Shown one piece after another: positions 54,978 to 64,000 of a stretch of DNA of 64,000 nucleotides. Source of the stretch: Ruficoccus amylovorans (lineage in GTDB: Bacteria; Verrucomicrobiota; Verrucomicrobiia; Opitutales; Cerasicoccaceae). Each line of letters starts with the position of its first letter. The stretch's first letter is position 1. The notes beneath the pieces were generated by a model, which searched no databases, was not told where the DNA came from, and was given only the letters and a program-made list of their open reading frames with translations. Both the position numbers and the translations under genes were made by a program. The stretch lies in assembly GCF_014230085.1 (NCBI RefSeq), contig NZ_JACHVB010000064.1, positions 62,001-126,000 on the forward strand, in the 5' to 3' direction.

Positions 54978-56549
54978 CTAGTCGAGCGCTTTTCCGTCCT
55001 GATCCCAGACCGTGAGGTTGGTCAGGTCCGCCGGGGCGGGCTTGATCCACAACGACAGCACCACCGCGATGCCGAGGGCCATGCAGTTGCCGATGACCGA
55101 CACGTAGTAGGCGGGGATGCGGATGGCCAGGTGATCCGGAATGGCTCCCGCGTTGCTGAGCATGACCCAGCTAGCAAACGCCAGGGCGCAAAGCACCCCC
55201 GTCCAGATGGACGCGGTCCCGATCCGGCGGGTGAACATCCCCGCGACGAAAAAGGAGGGGATGCCGATGGTGATGACGACACCGACGGACAGCATGAGGT
55301 CGGCCAGCGTCATGGTGTCCATCGTGTGGACGAGCTGGGCCCCCAGGAACATGAGGAGCGCCGCCACTACGGAGAGGATTTTTCCCAGGATCAGACCCCG
55401 GCGTTCGCTCATGCCGGGGTTGAGGTACTTTTTGTACAGGTCGTTGACACCCACCATGCTGCCGACGTTGATCGACGAGCTGAGCGTGGACATGGCGGCG
55501 GCGAAGGCGGCTGAAATCACCAGCCCTACGATCCCTACAGGCAGGTAGTTCATGATGAAATACGGGACGATGACCTCCGCCTTTTCCGTGCCGTTGAGGG
55601 CGGCCTCGGCCACAGCCGACTTATGGTAAAGGAAGAATACGAACAGGCAGATGCCCAGGAACTGGAAAGAGGCCCAGATTGGGATGCAGCCCAGTCCGAG
55701 CACGTACATCGACTTGCGCGCATCCTTCGCCGTCCGCGCTGTGCACCAGCGCTGGACTGTGGACTGGTCGAACTGGAGGTTCAGGTATTGAAAGAGTCCG
55801 ACCAGAAAAACCATCAGGACGGTCTTTTCCCCGAAGCCGCCGAACCACGCCGTAGGGGCGAGTTCCTTTGTGACCGGGTCGAGATCCCAGAAGGAAAATT
55901 TGTGGTGCGCGATGCCGTCACTGAACACGGTGGCCAGCCCGTCGGGAATGCCCATCACCGCCACGACAATGCACGCGATACCGCCACCGGCCAGGATCAC
56001 CGCCTGCACCGCGTCGGTCCAGATCACAGCGCGGATCCCGCCTTTGACCGTGTACACGCCGGTTACGATGATGACCAGGATCAACGACCAACTGAAGCCC
56101 CAGCCTGTGATTTCCCCGACCAGCAGCGACAGCAAGTAGGCGATCATGCTGGTGCGCACGACCTGGGTGACGATGAAGACGACCGAGGCGTAGGCGGATA
56201 CTGAATTATGGAAGCGCAGGGCCAGGTATTGGTAGGCGGAGGTCAGGGTGCCCCGGCGGAAGAAGGGAATGAGTAGCCAGGCCGCCAAGAGGGCGATGAC
56301 CGGGAAGGCGAAGTTCGGGATGAAGCGGAACCAGGCCGTTTTAAAAGCGTCGGCGGGCGTCGCCATGAACGTGACCGAGCTGATGACCGAGCCGATGAAG
56401 CTCACCCCGACCAACAGGCCGGAGAAGGACTTGCCCGCCAGGAAGTATTGGCTGGCCGACGTGTTCTTGCGCCCCACGTACAGGCCAATCGCGATTTGAC
56501 TGGCGAAAAACAGCACGAGTACGGCGACATCGATCAGGGATAGTTTCAT
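54978..56549 (-). CDS. Sodium:solute symporter family protein
   Basis: The 523-residue SSS transporter has about 13 membrane segments. Family features are the N-terminal VLFFASQIAIGLYVGRKN, FLAGKSFSGLLVGVSFIGSV, the substrate-helix region TDAVQAVILAGGGIACIVV and SAAFAAAMSTLSSSINVGSM near the Na+ site. It imports a solute with Na+; sialic acids, sugars and carboxylates are all known for the group. Start MKLSLIDVAVLV at 56549 is preferred over 56573. It lies upstream of the aldolase on the same strand, 358 bases apart. Confidence 0.92.
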   Translation of the reverse strand: MKLSLIDVAVLVLFFASQIAIGLYVGRKNTSASQYFLAGKSFSGLLVGVSFIGSVISSVTFMATPADAFKTAWFRFIPNFAFPVIALLAAWLLIPFFRRGTLTSAYQYLALRFHNSVSAYASVVFIVTQVVRTSMIAYLLSLLVGEITGWGFSWSLILVIIVTGVYTVKGGIRAVIWTDAVQAVILAGGGIACIVVAVMGIPDGLATVFSDGIAHHKFSFWDLDPVTKELAPTAWFGGFGEKTVLMVFLVGLFQYLNLQFDQSTVQRWCTARTAKDARKSMYVLGLGCIPIWASFQFLGICLFVFFLYHKSAVAEAALNGTEKAEVIVPYFIMNYLPVGIVGLVISAAFAAAMSTLSSSINVGSMVGVNDLYKKYLNPGMSERRGLILGKILSVVAALLMFLGAQLVHTMDTMTLADLMLSVGVVITIGIPSFFVAGMFTRRIGTASIWTGVLCALAFASWVMLSNAGAIPDHLAIRIPAYYVSVIGNCMALGIAVVLSLWIKPAPADLTNLTVWDQDGKALD

Positions 56550-56704
56550 AAGGGCAAGGCGGTTACCGGGCACTGGGCTCCGACAGGCTGGTCAAGGCAC
56601 TCCGAAGCTTGTTTGCGCGACTAACTTGGGAAAGAAGCTCTGGGCTTTGTGTATGGGAGGTTGTTCTTGTTCAGGCTGCATGCTTGATTTGTTTTTTCAA
56701 TAAA

Positions 56705-56716
56705 TTTCTGAAATTA
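56705..56716. promoter_or_regulatory. TTTCTGAAA motif upstream of symporter gene
   Basis: TTTCTGAAATTA is identical to the motif at 49162-49173 and close to that at 54738. It lies about 155 bases before the symporter start on the minus strand and could be an operator shared across the locus. Confidence 0.3.
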
Positions 56717-56790
56717 TAGTATTTATTTCTTAATGCGTACTTTTAGATGTAGCTTCATTGTTTTGAAGATGCCTGGCGGGAAGCTAAAAG

Positions 56791-56824
56791 TGCTCAAAAA
56801 AAGAGCCACACCCGATCGGGTGTG
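56791..56824 (-). terminator. Minus-strand terminator-like hairpin without an assigned gene
   Basis: CACACCCGA-TCGGGTGTG (56807-56824) is a perfect palindrome. On the minus strand it is followed by GCTCTTTTTTTGAG, a T-run, so it would stop transcription coming from the uvrB side. No minus-strand gene is visible there, which raises the possibility of a small RNA or an antisense transcript; it may instead be a relic. Confidence 0.55.
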
Positions 56825-57073
56825 ACACCCCTGAAAAGACGGCTGGATGTTTCGTGGCTCAGCGCCGAGACCGGGGGGAGGGTTTCGACGATTGGCTAGC
56901 CAGTGCCGCTTGTTGACGAGCCCGGAGAGAACCGCTCCGTCGATTCCGAAACGGGAGCGGGAGCTTTTCGTTATCCGGAGCTTACGCTTTTAGGCTGACA
57001 TCGTTGGAACTGGCACCGAGGCGTTTGCACAGCCGGAGCTTGCGGTTTGGGGGGAGTTGGGCAAGGCTGGGGC

Positions 57074-59101
<2,028 letters not shown>

Positions 59102-59112
59102 TGCCGCTGCGT

Positions 59113-59213
59113 GAGGACCCTCTCGCGCTCTCCCCAAAGAACTTTTGAGCCGGAACTTCGTTCCTTCGCAGGAATGGGGGGAGCCTTTAAATCCGGAGAG
59201 AATCGCTATCCCA
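59113..59213 (-). repeat. Family C element, copy 4 (truncated)
   Basis: Read on the minus strand this copy has ATAGCGATTCTCTCCGG, GCGAAGGAACGAAGTTCCGG and TTTGGGGAGAGCGCGAGAGG. It then breaks off in the first half of the hairpin, so the second stem half and right end are missing. It lies 11 bases after the uvrB stop, in the orientation opposite to the other three copies. Confidence 0.78.
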
Positions 59214-59251
59214 GTGATGAGCACGGACCATTCAGTGGGTCCGTTTGCAGA

Positions 59252-59281
59252 TCTCGGTGCCTTTGTGCCTCCGTGTGAGTT
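59252..59281 (-). repeat. Family A repeat arm (diverged)
   Basis: TCTCGGTGCCTTTGTGCCTC followed by CGTGTGAGT is a diverged right-arm copy of family A after uvrB. No left arm is seen. Confidence 0.5.
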
Positions 59282-59330
59282 TCTTTTATATTCCCTCTTT
59301 TTTATCGAGCCGGGAGTTCGGTGGTAGGTA

Positions 59331-59367
59331 TAAAAAAACAGGCGGACAGTAAACTGTCCGCCTGTTT
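59331..59367 (-). terminator. Strong intrinsic terminator on the minus strand
   Basis: A 15-bp perfect inverted repeat (59336-59350 and 59353-59367; core CAGGCGGACAGT) is followed on the minus strand by seven T. It would end a transcript from the RHH gene at 59592-59804, leaving a 3' region of about 220 bases between stop and terminator. Confidence 0.88.
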
Positions 59368-59591
59368 GCTTGGTAAGATTAATAACGCTTAGCTTAGCGG
59401 ATAAAATCGGTCAATGAAAGGCGCAGATGACCGGTTGCTAATTCCAAATCCCCAATTATTGCCTTAATGGCACCATCGCGCACGCAAACGATGGCCCACT
59501 TAGTAACTCGTGCCCTTGCGGGCTTTGGTGATTGTGCAACCTGATGCAAGATAACCGGTTGCCGGGTTTTTAAAACTCGCCGAGACGAGTG
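59368..59591 (-). ncRNA. Structured region, possible 3' UTR or small RNA
   Basis: About 220 bases lie between the RHH gene stop and the minus-strand terminator. No reading frame is supported. On the minus strand the sequence GCAACCGGTTATCTTGC and a second GCAACCGGTCATCTGCG recur about 110 bases apart. Local hairpins are GCCCGCAAGGGC and CCATCG...CGATGG. It does not match tmRNA, 6S, SRP or RNase P RNA features that I could check. It may be a long 3' UTR, an independent RNA or decayed sequence. Confidence 0.3.
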
Positions 59592-59804
59592 CTATTTTTT
59601 ACGGGCGGTTTTGAACGCCGCTGCCGGTTCGCTGGCAACTACGCCGTCCGCGAGCCTTTCGAGATGAGTCGCAATGTAATTGGAACGATTGCGATTCTCC
59701 TCTTCCGCGAGCTTGTCGATACGCTCAACCAAGTTCTGCGGTAGGCTGATGGAGATTTGGGTTTTTCCGGGCGCACGCCCGTGGTTTTGTTTTCTTTGTG
59801 CCAT
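59592..59804 (-). CDS. Ribbon-helix-helix (CopG/Arc-type) protein
   Basis: The protein of about 70 residues (start MAQRKQNHGR at 59804; a longer frame starts at 59873) has an RHH fold. The strand KTQISISLPQNLVERIDKLA is followed by two helices (ENRNRSNYIATHLERLAD). RHH proteins bind DNA and are often antitoxins, but no toxin-like gene is adjacent: the next frame upstream is sucD, and downstream is a non-coding stretch. It may be an orphan regulator. The upstream gap (59805-59971) is AT-rich and may hold its promoter. Confidence 0.8.
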   Translation of the reverse strand: MAQRKQNHGRAPGKTQISISLPQNLVERIDKLAEEENRNRSNYIATHLERLADGVVASEPAAAFKTARKK

Positions 59805-59971
59805 ATGCAGTGTGCTTATTGATAAACCTTTCTCTTTTACACTGGCAGAAATGATTTTCAACAAAAATATCATTCATGCCATATGTGGTAAGATACGGGT
59901 TATCTCGATATATTCCGCTGTCTATTTAACTACCCCCTCCACTGGGAGGAGGCAGTACGGTTAGTTTATAA

Positions 59972-60847
59972 CTAACCTTTGTAGATTTCAAGTAAGGTAT
60001 CAGCGATTTCCGACGGTGTCGGTGCGACGGCGATACCCGCGTCTTTGAGAGCGGCGATTTTCGTTTCCGCCGAGCCACTGCTGCCGGAGACGATGGCTCC
60101 CGCGTGGCCCATGCGGCGTCCGGGGGGAGCAGTCGTGCCCGCGATAAAGGCTGCGACGGGTTTTTTTACATTGGCCTTGATGTAGGCGGCGGCTTCTTCT
60201 TCGGCACTGCCGCCGATTTCTCCGATAAGAATGATGGCCTCGGTGGCCGGGTCTTCATTGAAGAGCTTGACCGCGTCGAGGTGGCTGGTGCCGTTGACCG
60301 GGTCCCCGCCGATACCGATGCAGGTGCTCTGGCCGTGACCGCGCACGGTGAGTTGGTACATCGCCTCGTAGGTCAGGGTGCCGGAGCGGCTGACCACGCC
60401 AACCTTGCCGGGCTGGGCGATGTAGCCAGGCATGATGCCGATGTTGCACTGGCCGGGGGTCATGATGCCGGGGCAGTTCGGGCCGATGAGGCGCGTCTTG
60501 CTCTTGCGCAAGGCGTCCTTGACGATGGTCATGTCGCGCACCGGGATGCCCTCGGTGATGCAGATGACGGTCTCGATCCCGGCGTCAATCGCCTCCAGGA
60601 TGGAGTCGGCGGCGAAGGGCGGCGGCACGAAAATAACGGAGGTGTTGGCGCCTTCCTTTTCGACGGCGTCCCTGACCGTGTTGAAGATGGGGAGCTTGTC
60701 CTCCCATTTGGTTCCGCCCTTGCCCGGTGTGACGGCGGCCACGTAGTTGGTGCCGTAGGCGATGTTGTTGAGGGCGTGCAGGGTGCCGGCCTTGCCGGTG
60801 ATGCCCTGTCCGACGACTCTGGTGTCTTTTCCGACGAGTACGCTCAT
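59972..60847 (-). CDS. sucD: Succinate-CoA ligase, alpha subunit
   Basis: The 291-residue subunit has the CoA-binding Rossmann domain ([20 protein letters not shown]) and the ligase domain with the phospho-histidine loop [17 protein letters not shown]. With SucC it makes ATP or GTP from succinyl-CoA in the TCA cycle. It follows sucC by 49 bases on the same strand. The TAG stop lies in a small hairpin GGTTAGTT...AACTAACC. Confidence 0.97.
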   Translation of the reverse strand: MSVLVGKDTRVVGQGITGKAGTLHALNNIAYGTNYVAAVTPGKGGTKWEDKLPIFNTVRDAVEKEGANTSVIFVPPPFAADSILEAIDAGIETVICITEGIPVRDMTIVKDALRKSKTRLIGPNCPGIMTPGQCNIGIMPGYIAQPGKVGVVSRSGTLTYEAMYQLTVRGHGQSTCIGIGGDPVNGTSHLDAVKLFNEDPATEAIILIGEIGGSAEEEAAAYIKANVKKPVAAFIAGTTAPPGRRMGHAGAIVSGSSGSAETKIAALKDAGIAVAPTPSEIADTLLEIYKG

Positions 60848-60896
60848 TGTAACGAAAGTTTGATAATGAAGGATTGGGTGATTGCCGGAGGGCGGC

Positions 60897-62084
60897 TTAC
60901 TTCTGGATCAGCTCGACGATCTTTTTGGCCGCGTCGGCCAGGGAATCGGCCGAGGTCAGTTTGAGGCCGCTTTCGTCGAGCAGCTTCTTGCCTTCCTTGA
61001 CTTCGTTGCCTTCGAGGCGGACGACCAGCGGGACATTCAGCTCGACGTTCTTGGCCGCGCCGATGATGCCCAGGGCGATCGTCTTGCAGCTCATGATACC
61101 GCCGAAAATGTTGACCAGGATGCCTTCGACATTCGGGTCGCTGAGGATGATGCGGAAGGCTTCGGTCACCTGCTGCTCGTTGGCACCGCCACCCACGTCG
61201 AGGAAGTTGGCCGGGTTGCCGCCGAAGTGCTTGATGATGTCCATCGTGGCCATGGCCAGGCCCGCGCCGTTGACGAGGCAGGCGATGTTGCCGTCCAGCG
61301 CGATGTAGCTGAGGCCGGACTTGGAGGCTTCGATTTCCTTGGGGTCTTCTTCGCCGAGGTCGCGCAGGGCGACGATTTCGGGGTGGCGATAGAGGGCGTT
61401 GCTGTCGAAGTTGACCTTGGCGTCGAGCGCGACGATGTCGCCTTCGGGGGTGGTGATGAGCGGGTTGATTTCAACCAGCGCGCAATCCTTGGCCCAGAAA
61501 AGGTCGTAGAGGCCGGTCAGGAGCTTGTCCATCTGCTTGAGCTGCTCCTTGGTGGTCAGCCCCAGGGCGAAGGCTACGGCGCGCTTGTGGAAGGGGTGAA
61601 GTCCGCCGGCGGGATCGACGTGGATACGGGCGATCTTCTCGGGGGTCTCGGCGGCGACCTTCTCAATGTCCATGCCGCCCTCGGTCGAGGCGATGAAGAC
61701 CGGCTGCGAATTCTCGCGGTCGAGCAGGATGGCCAGGTAGTACTCCTTGGCGATCGCGCTGGCTTCGGTGAAGTACACGGTTTTGACCTCGCGGCCCTTG
61801 GGGCCGGTCTGGTGGGTGACGAGGGTGTTGCCGAGCATGGCCTTGCCGGCATCGAGCGCGGCCTCCTTGCTGTCCACGACCTTGACGCCGCCCTTGTACC
61901 CGTCGGTAAAGGTGCCTTTGCCGCGGCCACCGGCATGGATCTGTGACTTCACGACGATTTTCTCGCCGGAGATGCTGTCAACAGCCGCTTGGAATTGTTC
62001 TACATTTTGAACTGCCTTACCTGCCGGCACCGGGATGCCGAACTCCGTAAACAGTTCCTTGGCCTGATATTCATGAATGTTCAT
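60897..62084 (-). CDS. sucC: Succinate-CoA ligase, beta subunit
   Basis: The 395-residue subunit has the ATP-grasp domain ([64 protein letters not shown]-like block) and the C-terminal ligase domain ([18 protein letters not shown]). It is the first gene of the sucC-sucD pair. The gap to rph (62085-62171) shows no other gene. Confidence 0.97.
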   Translation of the reverse strand: MNIHEYQAKELFTEFGIPVPAGKAVQNVEQFQAAVDSISGEKIVVKSQIHAGGRGKGTFTDGYKGGVKVVDSKEAALDAGKAMLGNTLVTHQTGPKGREVKTVYFTEASAIAKEYYLAILLDRENSQPVFIASTEGGMDIEKVAAETPEKIARIHVDPAGGLHPFHKRAVAFALGLTTKEQLKQMDKLLTGLYDLFWAKDCALVEINPLITTPEGDIVALDAKVNFDSNALYRHPEIVALRDLGEEDPKEIEASKSGLSYIALDGNIACLVNGAGLAMATMDIIKHFGGNPANFLDVGGGANEQQVTEAFRIILSDPNVEGILVNIFGGIMSCKTIALGIIGAAKNVELNVPLVVRLEGNEVKEGKKLLDESGLKLTSADSLADAAKKIVELIQK

Positions 62085-62171
62085 GTTGTGTGCTGTGCGT
62101 TTATCACAATGACGGGGGATTGGCCCGGCATGGCAACCAATTTTTTGCGATTGCAGGTATTAGAAGCACTC

Positions 62172-62903
62172 TTAACCGAGTACTTCAGCTTGTCTGGCCG
62201 TAATCTGCGCGACGGCATGCTTCCCCATGTCCAGCAGACGGGCCAATTGCTCGGACGAGAAGGTGGCTTCTTCGCCCGTGCCCTGTACTTCTACGTACTG
62301 GCCGCCGCCGGTCATGACAATATTAAAGTCAACCGAGGCTTCGCGGTCCTCGTGGTAATTCAGGTCGGCAATCTCCAGGTCGTGGAAAATCCCGACGCTG
62401 ACCGCCGCCACCGAGTCGGTGAAGGGGCTCTCGGCCAGGACGCCGTCGGCCATGAGGCGGCGCACGGCGAGCTGCGAGGCGACGTAGGCTCCGGAGATGG
62501 AGGCGGTGCGGGTGCCGCCGTCGGCCTGGAGCACATCACAGTCGATCCACAGCGTGTAGCCGGGGAGCTTTTTCAGGTCCACCACGGCGCGCATGGAGCG
62601 GCCGATGAGGCGTTGGATCTCTACCGAGCGGCCGTCGAGCCGGCCCTTGGCGATGTCGCGGGCTTTGCGGTCGTGGGTAGAGTAGGGGAGCATGGAATAC
62701 TCCGCCGTGATCCAGCCACCCTCGACGCCCTGTTCCCGCATCCAGCCGGGGACGCGCTTCTCCAGCGTGGCCGCGCAGATGACCCGCGTGTTGCCGAAGC
62801 AGGCCAGCACGGAGCCGGTGGCATGGGGGGCGAACCCGGGTTCAAAAGAAAGGGGGCGGAGCTCATGGGGAAGGCGTCCGTCAAGTCGCTTTTCTGTGGA
62901 CAT
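62172..62903 (-). CDS. rph: Ribonuclease PH
   Basis: This 243-residue enzyme trims tRNA 3' ends using phosphate. Family motifs are RPLSFEPGFAPHATGSVLAC, the basic loop RSVEIQRLIGRSMRAVVDLK, IDCDVLQADGGTRTASISGA and the C-terminal EVQGTGEEATFSSEQLARLL. The length and order match RNase PH. A GxxExxY cassette separates it from ispG upstream on the same strand. Confidence 0.97.
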   Translation of the reverse strand: MSTEKRLDGRLPHELRPLSFEPGFAPHATGSVLACFGNTRVICAATLEKRVPGWMREQGVEGGWITAEYSMLPYSTHDRKARDIAKGRLDGRSVEIQRLIGRSMRAVVDLKKLPGYTLWIDCDVLQADGGTRTASISGAYVASQLAVRRLMADGVLAESPFTDSVAAVSVGIFHDLEIADLNYHEDREASVDFNIVMTGGGQYVEVQGTGEEATFSSEQLARLLDMGKHAVAQITARQAEVLG

Positions 62904-62980
62904 ACGCCGCGCACCATTGACGGTTTACGCCCCCGGGGCAACGGGAAAGCACCGCTTCAGCATGATCTGAGGGGTGCTTT

Positions 62981-63012
62981 TTCACCACAGAGGCACAAAG
63001 GCACAGAGAGGT
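62981..63012 (+). repeat. Family A left terminal repeat of GxxExxY cassette
   Basis: TTCACCACAGAGGCACAAAG followed by GCACAGAGAGGT is the left inverted repeat, 13 bases after the GxxExxY stop. It lies 77 bases upstream of the rph start. Confidence 0.88.
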
Positions 63013-63025
63013 GAAGGTCTGGCGT

Positions 63026-63409
63026 TTACAGTGCCAACCGCTGAATACCGTCTTTGATGAGCGCAGAGTTAAAGTTAATCAACAGGCCCAGTCTGCATCT
63101 ACTTAGTTTCAAGTAAGTGAGGAGTTGGGCTTTATGGACCGGAAGAAGACTCTCAGTGGCTTTAAGCTCTACGATGAGTTTGCGCTCCACCCATATATCC
63201 AATCTCAACCCGGCGTCCAAGGTGACATCATCGTAACGGATGGGAAGGCTGACTTGTGACTCGGCATGTACACCTCTTTTTCTCAGTTCATGGAGCATGC
63301 AAGCCTCGTAAACGGACTCAATAAGCCCCGGGCCCAAGGTGGTGTGAACTTTAAAGGCAGAATCAACAACCAGGCCGGAGAGATGGTTGTACTCATCTGG
63401 CGGGCCCAT
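63026..63409 (-). CDS. GxxExxY family protein, PD-(D/E)XK nuclease-like
   Basis: The 127-residue protein matches the GxxExxY family: G28-x-x-E31-x-x-Y34 within TTLGPGLIESVYEACML, then LRLDIWVERKLIVELKATES, which carries the PD-(D/E)XK-like residues D71, E81 and K83, and Q95 in HKAQLLTYLK. The family has been placed with PD-(D/E)XK nucleases, but its biochemical role is not known. The gene is bracketed within a few bases by family A inverted repeats and interrupts the rph-ispG gap. The start ATG lies four bases inside the right repeat. Confidence 0.93.
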   Translation of the reverse strand: MGPPDEYNHLSGLVVDSAFKVHTTLGPGLIESVYEACMLHELRKRGVHAESQVSLPIRYDDVTLDAGLRLDIWVERKLIVELKATESLLPVHKAQLLTYLKLSRCRLGLLINFNSALIKDGIQRLAL

Positions 63410-63413
63410 CTTA

Positions 63414-63445
63414 AGTTCTCTGCGTCTTTGCGCCTCTGCGGTGAA
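63414..63445 (-). repeat. Family A right terminal repeat of GxxExxY cassette
   Basis: AGTTCTCTGCGTCTTTGCGC followed by CTCTGCGGTGAA is the right inverted repeat. It ends six bases before the ispG stop codon and four bases before (on the minus strand) the GxxExxY start, so it may also act as that gene's leader. Confidence 0.88.
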
Positions 63446-63451
63446 ATAACT

Positions 63452-64000
<549 letters not shown>

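Larger units (their letters stand above)
56550..57073. other. Divergent gap between symporter and uvrB
   Basis: This 524-base gap has no supported gene. It holds an AT-rich stretch (56690-56760) with TTTCTGAAATTA at 56705-56716, a probable symporter promoter region, a minus-strand terminator-like hairpin (56807-56824), and from 56940 an inverted GCTCCG...CGGGAGC region before uvrB. Confidence 0.5.
62981..63445 (-). mobile_element. GxxExxY cassette bracketed by family A inverted repeats
   Basis: Left (62981-63012, TTCACCACAGAGGCACAAAG...) and right (63414-63445, reverse complement TTCACCGCAGAGGCGCAAAG...) repeats match at 26 of 32 positions. They enclose a single gene with only 13 bases to its stop and four bases to its start. 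The unit is 465 bp, mostly coding. No target duplication is evident. The same repeats occur without the gene at eight other loci in this window, which is why the unit is proposed as a mobile element; movement itself is not shown. Confidence 0.65.

Noticed and set aside
56870-57073. tmRNA-like phrase GGTTTCGACGATTGGC upstream of uvrB
   Set aside because: No tRNA-like acceptor or T-arm end (GGTTCGA...CCACCA) occurs at the right distance; uvrB coding sequence occupies that position.
59592-59804. Toxin-antitoxin pair
   Set aside because: The RHH protein resembles an antitoxin, but no toxin-like frame is adjacent on either side.

Overview
This 64 kb window is a GC-rich bacterial chromosome segment. 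It most likely comes from the Verrucomicrobiota, class Opitutae (Puniceicoccales/Opitutales-like). The evidence is two PEP-CTERM sorting tails, a prepilin-type N-methylation protein, GYF_2 and RDD membrane proteins, a Gram-negative LPS transport set (LptC-LptA-LptB), heptose epimerase HldD, a DUF748/AsmA-like envelope protein, and HprK next to the lpt genes. The taxonomic call is inference; no rRNA or tRNA gene was found.

Layout. 223-2995: lptC-lptA-lptB-hprK operon. 2996-4969: AT-richer leader with DnaA-box-like sites, then dnaA. 5275-6690: pirin and a conserved hypothetical. 6867-18607: mostly minus-strand housekeeping genes (GYF membrane protein, ligA, VanZ-like protein, two sensor-less kinase/receiver hybrids around hldD and proC, RDD protein, folD, SH3-like protein, pyrE). 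18980-22702: smc. 22700-24371: four TA-bounded mobile elements head to tail, including an intact IS630-type IS. 24369-38171: PEP-CTERM protein, ilvE-type aminotransferase, an acylphosphatase/ABC/TPR operon, a solute-binding protein, envelope proteins, DUF748 protein and a ClC channel. 38438-43036: alaS, leuB, MBL hydrolase. 43255-56549: a carbohydrate and surface-protein region (GH130 phosphorylase, two LacI regulators, prepilin-like, FG-GAP and LamG proteins, DUF3748, DapA/NanA-type aldolase, Na+/solute symporter). 57074-64000: uvrB, a ribbon-helix-helix protein, sucD-sucC, rph, a GxxExxY nuclease-like gene and the 3' part of ispG.

The most unusual layer is between the genes. At least five dispersed repeat families recur here. 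The most interesting (family A, core ACCGCAGAGGCGCAAAGA) occurs at nine loci. At one of them, two inverted copies tightly bracket a GxxExxY gene (PD-(D/E)XK-type protein), giving a 465 bp unit that is almost all coding plus terminal inverted repeats. This suggests a minimal nuclease-associated mobile element with solo and paired non-autonomous relatives scattered between housekeeping genes. A second family (C, about 150 bp with a strong central hairpin) sits at the 3' ends of four genes. TA-bounded MITE-like elements supply the stop codons of smc and of the PEP-CTERM gene. The LigA here also lacks the four zinc-finger cysteines normally found in the family.
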